Source of the DNA: DATAYA01 sp036272815
GTDB taxonomy: Bacteria; Pseudomonadota; Alphaproteobacteria; Acetobacterales; Acetobacteraceae
Reading direction: 5' to 3'
DNA: 31,082 bases
NCBI GenBank assembly: GCA_036272815.1
Contig: DATAYA010000084.1
Coordinates: 1 to 31,082 of the forward strand
The first letter of the stretch is position 1; every line of letters starts with the position of its first letter. The notes beneath the pieces were generated by a model that was given only the letters and a program-made list of their open reading frames with translations, searched no databases and was not told the origin of the DNA. Shown here piece after piece: positions 1-8,127 of this stretch. A program made the translations under genes and the position numbers.

Positions 1-82
1 CGTGATCGTCGCCGAGAGCCTGCCGCACGGCGCGACGGGCAAGGTGCTCAAGACCGAACTGCGCCGGCGCTACGGCGGCTGA
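1..82 (+). CDS. AMP-forming acyl-CoA synthetase/ligase, C-terminal end only
   Basis: Only the last 26 codons are present, read in the frame starting at base 2 and ending in TGA at 80-82. The peptide contains LPHGATGKVLKTELR, which matches the A10 core motif of the ANL superfamily (acyl-CoA synthetases, fatty-acid-CoA ligases). In that family the lysine of the GK pair is the catalytic lysine that positions the carboxylate for adenylation. The substrate cannot be judged from this end. The gene is convergent with the FAD monooxygenase at 142-1734, with 59 bp between the stops. The motif is strong even though the fragment is short; the exact ligase subfamily is unknown. Confidence 0.8.
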   Translation, partial: VIVAESLPHGATGKVLKTELRRRYGG

Positions 83-98
83 ACGCGGCGCTCCGCCC

Positions 99-114
99 AC
101 GCCGGCGCCGGCGT
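99..114. repeat. 16-bp perfect palindrome between convergent genes
   Basis: ACGCCGGC is followed directly by its reverse complement GCCGGCGT, with no spacer, between the stop codons of two converging genes. It could fold as a weak hairpin and help end transcription from either side. There is no T-tract, and GC-rich self-complementary words are common in such DNA, so a terminator role is only a possibility. Confidence 0.3.
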
Positions 115-121
115 AGCATGT

Positions 122-172
122 TGGTCAGCCGCCGTGGGTGGTCAGCCGCCGGGGGTGGTCAGCCATCGACGG
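122..172. repeat. 17-bp tandem repeat, three units, across a stop codon
   Basis: Units begin at 122, 139 and 156. Each starts TGGTCAGCC; units 1 and 2 differ at one base (TGGTCAGCCGCCG followed by TGGG or GGGG), and unit 3 diverges after nine bases. The stop codon of the FAD monooxygenase (TCA at 142-144, read on the minus strand) lies in unit 2. Because 17 is not a multiple of three, loss or gain of a unit would change the frame and the C-terminus of that protein. Confidence 0.7.
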
Positions 173-1734
173 CAATAGGCCTGCAGGTGCCGGGCGGCTT
201 CATGCTCGCCGGCGGCGAGGCCGACATAGCCGTCCGGCCGCACCAGGAACGCCCCGGCGGAGCGGCCGAACGCGGCCCGGAACCGCGCCTGCGCCGCCTC
301 GCCGGTCGCGGCCGAGAGGTCGGCGATGCCGACGACATCCGCCCAGGGTCGCACCGCATGGCCGATTTTCTCGGAACCCGGCGCGGTCTCGTCGGCACGC
401 ACCACCAGCAGCACGAAACGCGAGGGATCGAGCACGGCAAGCAATGTGTCGTCGCGCCAGCCGGAATCGCCCCGGACGCGAACCGGCATGTCCGGCACGC
501 GGTCCCCGGCATGGAGCCCGCCGTCATGCGCGTGATTCGCCGAGAGCGGGCTGTCGCGATAGCCGAGCGCCGTCTGGCTGATCCGCGCCGTGGCGGCCTC
601 CTGCACGATCGCGGCGCCGCCGAACCACGGGCCGATATGGTTCAGCAGGCCGCGCACCACGTGGTTCTCGGAACCGATGACGTCGGTCAGTCCCTCCGTC
701 CTGCTGAGCACGGAGCGCATGACCGGCAGGCGATCCTGCTCGTACGTATCGAGCAGCACCGCCGGCGCCTGTCCCCGCATGACAAGGGCGAGCTTCCAGC
801 CCAGGTTGACCATGTCCTGGATGCCGGTGTTCATCCCCTGCCCGCCGGCGGGGCTGTGGATGTGCGCCGCGTCGCCGCCGAGCAGCAGGCGGCCGACCTT
901 CAGGCGCTGCACCATGCGGCTGTTGATGCGGAACCACGAACTCCAGACCAGATCGCGCAGCCGCGCCGGGATATGCGAGCGCTGGTCGAAGATCGCCTGC
1001 AATTCTTCCAGGCCGGGTGCGGTATCCGGGCGCGGCGTGCTGAGCGGATTGCTGGCGATCAGACGGAAGTGCCGGCGGCCCATCGGAAACAGGGCCAGCA
1101 GGCCGTGAGCCGAGGAGAATATGTGAAAATCGGTCGCCGCGATGTCGCCGTCGATATGCAGGTCGCCGAGAATGTAGTCCTCTTGTCGCGTCTTGCCCTC
1201 GAATTGCAGGTCGAGCGTCGTGCGCACCGTGCTGTGTGCGCCTTCGGCGTCGATCAGCCACGGCGCCTGCGCCTGCTCCAGCCGGCCATCCGGATGGCGC
1301 AGCACGTATCTGACCGGCGACGGATCGTGCGCGTGGGCATCCTGCGACAGTCCCACGAGTTCCACGCCGCGCTCGATCTGCGTGCCGCCCCGCTCGATCG
1401 CGTCGCGAAGGACACGCTCGGTCTCCGCCTGCGAGACGAACAGGATGTAGGCATAGCGGCTGTCGATGCCGGTGAAGTCCACGCGGAACAGGCGGTCGCC
1501 GCCACCGTAGATGCTGCCGGCCACGCCGGGTTCTCCGAGGCCGACCAGCTCGGCGGCCAGCCCGCGTTGCTCCAGCAACTCGAGCGTCCGCGCCTGCACG
1601 CCGACGGCGCGGGAGGTCCGGGGCGGCTCCGCGAGCCTGTCCACGATGCGGACGGGGATGCCGAGGCGCGAGAGTTCCAGCGCCGCGGCGAGGCCGGTCG
1701 GCCCGGCACCGGCGATCAGCACCGGATCGGACAT
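142..1734 (-). CDS. FAD-dependent aromatic-type monooxygenase
   Basis: This is a 530-aa flavoprotein of the group A (PheA/TfdB/MhpA-like) hydroxylases, which use NAD(P)H and O2 to hydroxylate usually aromatic substrates through a C4a-hydroperoxyflavin. The FAD Rossmann motif GAGPTG is at residues 9-14. The GD motif is at 287-288 (LLLGGDAAHIHSPAGGQGMN), where it binds the FAD ribityl and phosphate. The middle DG motif reads DAEGAHS at 162-168, with Glu where Asp is usual. Residues from about 385 to the end resemble the thioredoxin-like C-terminal domain of this family (FLVRPDGYVG). The ATG is preceded by AGGGAGG six bases upstream. It starts 14 bp after the stop of the CrcB-Usp gene, so it is probably the last gene of that operon. 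The substrate is unknown; the soluble cytoplasmic location is inferred from the lack of a signal or membrane segment. Confidence 0.9.
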   Translation of the reverse strand: MSDPVLIAGAGPTGLAAALELSRLGIPVRIVDRLAEPPRTSRAVGVQARTLELLEQRGLAAELVGLGEPGVAGSIYGGGDRLFRVDFTGIDSRYAYILFVSQAETERVLRDAIERGGTQIERGVELVGLSQDAHAHDPSPVRYVLRHPDGRLEQAQAPWLIDAEGAHSTVRTTLDLQFEGKTRQEDYILGDLHIDGDIAATDFHIFSSAHGLLALFPMGRRHFRLIASNPLSTPRPDTAPGLEELQAIFDQRSHIPARLRDLVWSSWFRINSRMVQRLKVGRLLLGGDAAHIHSPAGGQGMNTGIQDMVNLGWKLALVMRGQAPAVLLDTYEQDRLPVMRSVLSRTEGLTDVIGSENHVVRGLLNHIGPWFGGAAIVQEAATARISQTALGYRDSPLSANHAHDGGLHAGDRVPDMPVRVRGDSGWRDDTLLAVLDPSRFVLLVVRADETAPGSEKIGHAVRPWADVVGIADLSAATGEAAQARFRAAFGRSAGAFLVRPDGYVGLAAGEHEAARHLQAYCRRWLTTPGG

Positions 1735-1748
1735 GAGGCGCCTCCCTT

Positions 1749-2945
1749 TCAGGAGGCCCCATCATGCCGCATCAGCATGGGCAAATCCCCCGTCTCCAGC
1801 AGCTCCCGGGTCACACCTCCGAGCACCGCCTCCCGCCACACGCCGTGGGTGTAGGCGCCCATCACCAGCAGGTCGGCCCCGCACGCGTGCGCCGCCGCCA
1901 GCAGCGCGGCACCGGTCGGGCCGGCCGCCGCGCGCCGCACCTCCGCCGCGATCGCGGCCCTTCGCAGCAGCCCCGGCACGCGCGCCCGCGCCTCGCCCGC
2001 GACCAGCACATGCACCCGCTCCGCGCGCCGCAGCAGCGGAAGTGCACTCGCCACGGCGAGCGGCACGCAAGGGTCGTCCCGCCACGCGATGGCGACCACC
2101 CGTCCGAAGCTGCGGCCCCAGCCCGGCGGCACGACCAGCACCGGCCGGCTGCTCGCGAACAGCGCCGCATGCAGTGCATCCCGGTGCAACGCGCGGCCGA
2201 CGACGATTGCCGCCGCCGGCGTCGGCCCGGCGAGCCGTGATGCGAGTTCGCCCTCGACCGCCTCCACCCGCACCGAGACGCCGTCACGGGCGAATTCCGA
2301 CCGCCACGCGTCGATCGCCTCGTCCAGCCGCGCACCCTCGTCTGCCGCCAGCGCGCGCTCGGCGGTCAGCACCTCCAAGCCCGGCAGGCGCGTGTCCGGC
2401 GGCGGCGCACGCCACGCCAGCACCTCGATCCCGGACATCCCCTCCAGCGCGGCAAGCCGCGTGGCAGCGGCGAGCACGCCCGGCGCGTCGCGGGCCCGGT
2501 CGAGGACGACCAGCACGCGCTCGCCGAGGCCCTCTGGTCCGGCCGCCGCCCGCACCCGGCCGGCATTCACCTCGGCCGCCGCATAATGGCCGGCCGCGAC
2601 CGAAGCGAGACAGAGCGCCACCGACAGCGCCACATTGCCGAGCGCCTGCCCGGGCCGCCCGTCGCGGGCGAGATCGAGCGTCTGCAGGCTGAACGACGAG
2701 AATGTCGTGAACCCGCCGCAGATGCCGATCATCACGAAGGCCCGCGCGTCGGTCGGCGCCGGCAGCCGGCCGCCGGAGGCGGTGATGGTGCCGAAGAACC
2801 CGATCACGAACGAGCCCACGACGTTGATGAGGATGGTGCCCCAAGGGAAAGCCGGGCCGGTCAGCCGCGCCATCGCCACCGCGATCCAGGCGCGCCCGAC
2901 ACTTCCAAGCGCGCCGCCGAGGCCGATCAGGGCGTAGGTCAGCAC
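1749..2945 (-). CDS. crcB: CrcB/Fluc fluoride channel fused to tandem UspA-like domains
   Basis: This 398-aa protein joins two families. Residues 1 to about 122 are a complete CrcB/Fluc fluoride exporter: GLGGALGSVGR near 8-18, the pore asparagine N41 in PWGTILINVVGSF, the GFTTFSSFS block at 78-86 that in Fluc carries the phenylalanine box and central Na+ site, and a fourth membrane segment at about 100-119. From about 130 to the end there are two universal-stress-protein units. The first is degenerate (IVVGRALHRDALHAALF); the second ends with MGAYTHGVWREAVLGGVTR, the usual G-x2-G-x9-G nucleotide-site region in altered form. The chosen start is GTG at 2945-2943, giving an N-terminus of normal Fluc length. 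A longer TTG-initiated form (to 2999) would run into a repeat element and adds 18 unrelated residues. Stand-alone CrcB is about 125 aa. No fluoride riboswitch was seen upstream. The fusion is seen directly; channel activity is inferred. Confidence 0.88.
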   Translation of the reverse strand: MLTYALIGLGGALGSVGRAWIAVAMARLTGPAFPWGTILINVVGSFVIGFFGTITASGGRLPAPTDARAFVMIGICGGFTTFSSFSLQTLDLARDGRPGQALGNVALSVALCLASVAAGHYAAAEVNAGRVRAAAGPEGLGERVLVVLDRARDAPGVLAAATRLAALEGMSGIEVLAWRAPPPDTRLPGLEVLTAERALAADEGARLDEAIDAWRSEFARDGVSVRVEAVEGELASRLAGPTPAAAIVVGRALHRDALHAALFASSRPVLVVPPGWGRSFGRVVAIAWRDDPCVPLAVASALPLLRRAERVHVLVAGEARARVPGLLRRAAIAAEVRRAAAGPTGAALLAAAHACGADLLVMGAYTHGVWREAVLGGVTRELLETGDLPMLMRHDGAS

Positions 2946-2953
2946 GAGGAAGG

Positions 2954-3055
2954 CCAGGGGCTCTGCCCCTGGACCCCGGCAAAGGCCGAGCCTTTGCAAA
3001 CACTGCGGAAGGGGGTCTGGGGCCTCAGGCCCCGGCGGGTCCGGGCAGAGCCCGG
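2954..3055. repeat. MITE/REP-like element of four short-loop hairpins
   Basis: Four perfect hairpins with 3-base loops lie in a row: 2954-2972 (8-bp stem CCAGGGGC), 2979-2997 (8-bp stem GCAAAGGC), 3019-3033 (6-bp stem GGGGCC) and 3041-3055 (6-bp stem CCGGGC). The core of the first (GGGCTCTGCCC) is the reverse complement of the core of the last (GGGCAGAGCCC), and each is flanked on the inside by GGACCC or GGGTCC. The whole is therefore bounded by inverted ends, like a small non-autonomous mobile element. It fills the space between the SDR stop and the CrcB-Usp start. Such GGGGCTCTGCCCC elements are, from memory, frequent in Acetobacteraceae genomes. It may attenuate or terminate transcription inside the operon. 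Confidence 0.7.
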
Positions 3056-3068
3056 CCTTGCTTCCATC

Positions 3069-3809
3069 TCAGACGTGCTGCCCGCCGTTGATGTGGATTT
3101 CCGCCCCGTTCACGTAGCTGGACGCCTCGGTGCAGAGGAAGAAGATCGTCTCCGCCACCTCCGCCGGGCGGCCGAGGCGTTTCATCGGGATTTCCTGCTC
3201 GACCAGCTTGTCGGTGCCGGCGGAGAGGATGGCGGTGTCGATCTCGCCCGGCGCGATCGCGTTCACGCGGACCCCGTGCGGGCCGAAATCGAACGCCATC
3301 TCCCGCGTCAGCGCCGCCAGCGCCGCTTTCGACGTGGCGTAGGCGACGCCCGCGAAGGGATGCACGCGCGAGCCGGCGATGGACGTGACGTTGACGATGG
3401 CGCCGCGGGCCGCGCGCAGTTCCTCGAACAGACCGCGGCCGAGCAGGGCGGTGGAAAACAGGTTGACGCTGAACACGTGCAGCCAGGTCGTGGCGTCGCT
3501 CTCCAGCAGGCCGAGACGCGTGTCGCCCGGACCTTTCGGCGAGATGCCGGCGTTGTTGACCAGCGCGTGCAGCCGGCCGCCGTCAAGGCGGCGCTTCACC
3601 CCCTCGATCGCCGCCGGCATCCGGTCGAGATCGGCGAGGTCGAGCTGGATGTGGTTCTGCTCGCCGCCGTCCCAGGGGCAGATCGCCGGGAACGGGTGCC
3701 GCGAGACGGTGATGACGCGCCAGCCGGCGCTGGCGAAGCGCTTGACCGTCGCGTGGCCGATGCCGCGGCTGGCACCGGTGAGCAGCAGCGTGCGGCGATC
3801 GGTGTCCAT
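3069..3809 (-). CDS. SDR-family NAD(P)-dependent oxidoreductase
   Basis: This is a 246-aa classical short-chain dehydrogenase/reductase. The cofactor motif TGASRGIG is at 11-18 and the structural NNAG at 85-88. The catalytic tetrad is N116, S143, Y157 and K161, with the active-site helix YATSK. The PG motif APGEIDT (186-192) and the C-terminal block VNGAEIHINGG complete the fold. A short proline/tryptophan-containing insertion (about 38-50, PFPAICPWDGGEQ) after the second strand is less usual. Arg15 in the TGASRGIG loop may hint at NADP(H), but this is weak. The ATG has AGGGAGG upstream. It lies 21 bp after the GNAT stop in the same direction, so co-transcription is likely. Substrate unknown. 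Confidence 0.93.
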   Translation of the reverse strand: MDTDRRTLLLTGASRGIGHATVKRFASAGWRVITVSRHPFPAICPWDGGEQNHIQLDLADLDRMPAAIEGVKRRLDGGRLHALVNNAGISPKGPGDTRLGLLESDATTWLHVFSVNLFSTALLGRGLFEELRAARGAIVNVTSIAGSRVHPFAGVAYATSKAALAALTREMAFDFGPHGVRVNAIAPGEIDTAILSAGTDKLVEQEIPMKRLGRPAEVAETIFFLCTEASSYVNGAEIHINGGQHV

Positions 3810-3830
3810 GCCAGCCTCCCTGCGTGCAAC

Positions 3831-4337
3831 TCAACGGCTGCTCTCATAGAGCAGCATCGCGCTGCCATGCTGCACGAACCGCTCGCAGGGCACCATCCCG
3901 ATGGCGCCGAGCACCTGGCGGGAGGCGAAGTTTTCCTCCCGCGCCACCGCGACCACACGCGCGAGGCCGGCGTGGTCGTGGGCGAAGCGGAGTGCCGCGC
4001 CGGCGGCCTCGGCGGCGAGGCCGCGGCCACGGGCCTCCGGGCGGAACGCGAAGCGCAATGCCAGGCCGCGGCCATCGGGCCGCGCGTGCAGCCCGGTGAT
4101 GCCGAGCAGCGCGCCACCTGCGGCAGGGCGCACGGTCCAGAGGCCGACGCCGTGCTCGCCCCAGAATGCGAGTTCCTGCGCCAGCTCCGCGACGGTCTGC
4201 TGGGCGCTGCGGACGCCGCCGAGCATTTGCGCAAAGACGCGGGGATCGGCCTTGAGCACGATCAGTTCCGGCAGATCCGCCGCTCCGATGCGCGAAAGGA
4301 CAAGCCGGCCGGTCAGGATCCCCGTCACATGCCGCAC
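3831..4337 (-). CDS. GNAT-family N-acetyltransferase
   Basis: This 168-aa protein has the GNAT fold of the RimJ/RimL-like subgroup. It opens with LTGRLVLSRIGAADLPEL, followed by beta strands around GLWTVRPAAGGALLGITGL. The acetyl-CoA pyrophosphate loop RPEARGRGLA is near residues 99-108. The C-terminal ENFASRQVLGAIGM (N for the acceptor site, then alpha 4) is typical of enzymes that acetylate N-termini or small amines. The start is GTG (4337-4335), 18 bp after the ettA stop, with no clear Shine-Dalgarno; a second in-frame GTG at 4328 is possible. It sits between ettA and the SDR in a probable operon. The substrate is not predictable. Confidence 0.88.
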   Translation of the reverse strand: MRHVTGILTGRLVLSRIGAADLPELIVLKADPRVFAQMLGGVRSAQQTVAELAQELAFWGEHGVGLWTVRPAAGGALLGITGLHARPDGRGLALRFAFRPEARGRGLAAEAAGAALRFAHDHAGLARVVAVAREENFASRQVLGAIGMVPCERFVQHGSAMLLYESSR

Positions 4338-4355
4338 ATGCGGAGATCGGACCGT

Positions 4356-6035
<1,680 letters not shown>

Positions 6036-6179
6036 GGGCGAGGCTCCTGGGGGGCGCGGGCGCGGGGGAGACGCAATAGGTAAGGGCGCGGGGGGTGCGC
6101 CGCAACATGGGGGCGAAATCGGCGGCGCGGCGCCGGCGCGCAACCCGCTTGAGCGCCTGCCGGGAGGCTTTTGCCGCGG

Positions 6180-6208
6180 TTGAGGGAACCCCTCTTTGAT
6201 GCTACCGT
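6180..6208 (+). promoter_or_regulatory. Candidate sigma70 promoter with overlapping inverted repeat
   Basis: TTGAGG (6180-6185), a 17-bp spacer and TACCGT (6203-6208) could serve as -35 and -10 for the serine hydrolase gene starting at 6279. The inverted repeat GCTAC-N8-GTAGC at 6201-6218 overlaps the -10 and could be an operator. Matches to consensus are partial (4/6 and 3/6), so this is tentative. Confidence 0.3.
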
Positions 6209-6278
6209 GAATCGTAGCGCACTCGCATCGCCGTCCTGTGACATGCAGCGGGTGCGGCGCACGAGCGGGGGGCGGCTC

Positions 6279-7853
6279 ATGGCAATCCAGCGACGTGGAC
6301 TTTACACATCGGCGGCCCTGCTGCTGGCGTCGCAACTGATGCCCGAGCCCGCGCAAGCGCAGGCATCGCCTGCCGCCGCGGCGGCGGTGCCGGCCAACAG
6401 GATCACCGCACTGATCCCGGGCCTCGAGGCACGCATCACGACGGGGATGAAGGCGTTCGACGCGCCTGGCCTGGCGGTCGGGATCGTGGCGGACGACCGG
6501 ATCGTCTATGCGAAAGGCTTCGGCGTGCGCGGCCGGCAGGCGAGTGCGCCGGTCTCGCCGCGGACCGTGTTTCAGATCGGCTCGACGACGAAGGCGTTCT
6601 GCGCGACGCTGCTCGCGATCGCCGTCGACCGCGGCAAGCTCGCCTGGGACGACCGCGTCGTCGATGTCGATCCCGCCTTCGCACTGGGCGACCCGTATGC
6701 CACCCGCGAGTTCCGCATCTACGACATCCTCGCCCAGCGCTCCGGGCTGCCGCCCTACGCGAACGATTTCCTGATTGATCTCGGGTTCACGCCCGAGGCG
6801 ATGATGCATTCGCTGCGTTTCGTGATGCCGGCTTCCTCGTTCCGCGCGGTGTTCACCTACACCAACATCACGCACCTGTTCGGCGGCAGGATCGCCGCCC
6901 GCGCGCTCGGCTTCGCCGACTGGCCGACGGCGACGGCGCAGACGATCACGGGACCACTCGGGATGGCGGACACCAGCTTCACGTTCGACGGGATCGAGAG
7001 CGCGCCCGATCACGCGCTCGGGCACGGCTGGACGCCGGACGGCGCGGTCGAGCGGCCGTACGATCCGGGTCTTTATGGGGTCGGCCCGGCAGGAGCGATC
7101 AACTCCACCGTCGAGGACTGCGCCGCGTGGCTGCGGCTGCTGATCGCCGACGGCATGTTCGCCGGGCGCCGGATCGTTTCGGAGAAAAATCTGGCGGTGA
7201 CGCGGGTGGCCAGGGTCGGGCTCGAGGAGCGGATTTCCTATGCGATGGGATGGCTGCTTTCGGCGACGCCGAACGGCCGCGTGATCTTCCACAACGGCGG
7301 CACCGGCCTGTGCGGGGCGCATATCGGGTTCCTGCCGGACAAGAAGATCGGCATGGTCGTGCTGACGAACCTGGACAACAGGGGGCTGGCGGACGCGCTG
7401 GCGCTCGAGTTCTATGATCGCGTGCTCGGCAATCCGGCGCAGGACCGCGTGCAGCGGGCGCTGGCTGCCGCCACGAAGGCGATCGAGACGGAGGCGAAAA
7501 ACTATGCGCTGCCGAAATCCCCGGCGGCGGCGCCCGCGGATGACAGCATCCTCGGCCGCTATGCAAACGAGATCACGGGCCCGGCCACGCTGGCGCGGGA
7601 TGACGGCAGGCTGGTCATGCGGTTCGCGCATGGGACGGGTCATTTAGAACTCCGCCCCTTCGCCGGGCCGGTCGTCACCGTACGCGTCGCGATGGCCGGC
7701 TCGGCCGCAGTGCCGGCGAATGCCGCGCGCGTCGGGTCGCGCTATGACCTGCCCGGTGCGTTCGGCTCGTTCGAGCCCGGAAGCGACGGGCGCATCGGGC
7801 GCTTTCGCCTGCTCGTCGGTGCGCAGTCGGTGGATTTCGCCAAGCAGTCGTGA
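6279..7853 (+). CDS. Exported serine hydrolase, class C beta-lactamase fold
   Basis: This 524-aa protein starts at ATG 6279, where a signal peptide begins (basic RR, then a hydrophobic stretch, probable cleavage after AQA near residue 27). An upstream in-frame start at 6171 would place extra non-signal sequence first and overlaps the candidate promoter. The three active-site elements of penicillin-recognising serine hydrolases are visible: S102-T-T-K105 (nucleophile and general base), Y194-T-N196, and H338-N-G340 in place of KTG. HxG in the third motif is common in esterases, D-aminopeptidases and EstB-like members rather than true AmpC. The region after about 430 is likely a separate C-terminal beta-barrel-like domain. 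It is probably periplasmic. The substrate (peptide, ester or lactam) cannot be told; antibiotic resistance should not be assumed. Confidence 0.9.
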   Translation: MAIQRRGLYTSAALLLASQLMPEPAQAQASPAAAAAVPANRITALIPGLEARITTGMKAFDAPGLAVGIVADDRIVYAKGFGVRGRQASAPVSPRTVFQIGSTTKAFCATLLAIAVDRGKLAWDDRVVDVDPAFALGDPYATREFRIYDILAQRSGLPPYANDFLIDLGFTPEAMMHSLRFVMPASSFRAVFTYTNITHLFGGRIAARALGFADWPTATAQTITGPLGMADTSFTFDGIESAPDHALGHGWTPDGAVERPYDPGLYGVGPAGAINSTVEDCAAWLRLLIADGMFAGRRIVSEKNLAVTRVARVGLEERISYAMGWLLSATPNGRVIFHNGGTGLCGAHIGFLPDKKIGMVVLTNLDNRGLADALALEFYDRVLGNPAQDRVQRALAAATKAIETEAKNYALPKSPAAAPADDSILGRYANEITGPATLARDDGRLVMRFAHGTGHLELRPFAGPVVTVRVAMAGSAAVPANAARVGSRYDLPGAFGSFEPGSDGRIGRFRLLVGAQSVDFAKQS

Positions 7854-7881
7854 CTTGCGGCGAACGCAGCGGCGCGCCGCC

Positions 7882-7955
7882 TGCGCCCGGCAGGATTCGA
7901 ACCTGCGACCAAGCCGTTATGAGCGGCCCGCTCTGAACCGCTGAGCTACGGGCGC
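7882..7955 (-). tRNA. tRNA with anticodon CAT (Ile2 favoured, Met possible)
   Basis: The minus strand folds as a full cloverleaf of 74 nt including the discriminator A. The 7-bp acceptor stem GCGCCCG/CGGGCGC is perfect. The D arm is GCTC/GAGC with a 9-nt loop, the anticodon stem GGCCG/CGGCT (one G-T pair) with loop CTCATAA, the variable loop five bases, and the T arm GCAGG/CCTGC with loop TTCGAAT. The anticodon CAT is at 7921-7919. CCA is not encoded. The segment CTTGGTCGC after the anticodon loop resembles the minor isoleucine tRNA (CAT modified to lysidine-AT by TilS), while elongator tRNA-Met differs there. The acceptor does not fit initiator tRNA, because its first pair is G-C. Confidence 0.93.
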
Positions 7956-8033
7956 GCGGCGTCCCTCTCCATGCCCGTCCGACACCCCCTGTTGCAAGCC
8001 CGCAGCGCCGGGTGGCAAAGCGGTCACGCTCGG

Positions 8034-8062
8034 TTGCCGCGCTTTCACGCATCTGGCATAGG
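8034..8062 (+). promoter_or_regulatory. hppA: Weak candidate promoter for hppA
   Basis: TTGCCG (8034-8039), 17 bases, then CATAGG (8057-8062) lies 65 bp before the hppA start in the divergent gap between the tRNA (minus) and hppA (plus). The -35 has the TTG core, but the -10 match is poor. GGGAG at 8113-8117 is a likely ribosome binding site for the ATG at 8128. Confidence 0.22.
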
Positions 8063-8127
8063 ACCGCACCCTCGCCGGTCCCACGCGTCCCCCGGGCGCC
8101 GGCCCCTCGTTCGGGAGACATATCCGG

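Noticed and set aside
2946..3068. Fluoride riboswitch upstream of the CrcB-Usp gene
   Set aside because: The conserved riboswitch core (GGNGAUGG and the downstream CUGAU-type pseudoknot element) was not found; the region is filled by the hairpin repeat.
6036..7643. Longer EttA with an N-terminal extension of several hundred residues
   Set aside because: The in-frame extension is antisense to the serine hydrolase. EttA homologues start at MPSYQY-like sequence, and a good ribosome binding site precedes ATG 6035.
6279..7853. Calling the serine hydrolase an AmpC beta-lactamase
   Set aside because: The third motif is HNG, not KTG, and the protein has a long extra C-terminal domain; esterase or peptidase members share this pattern.
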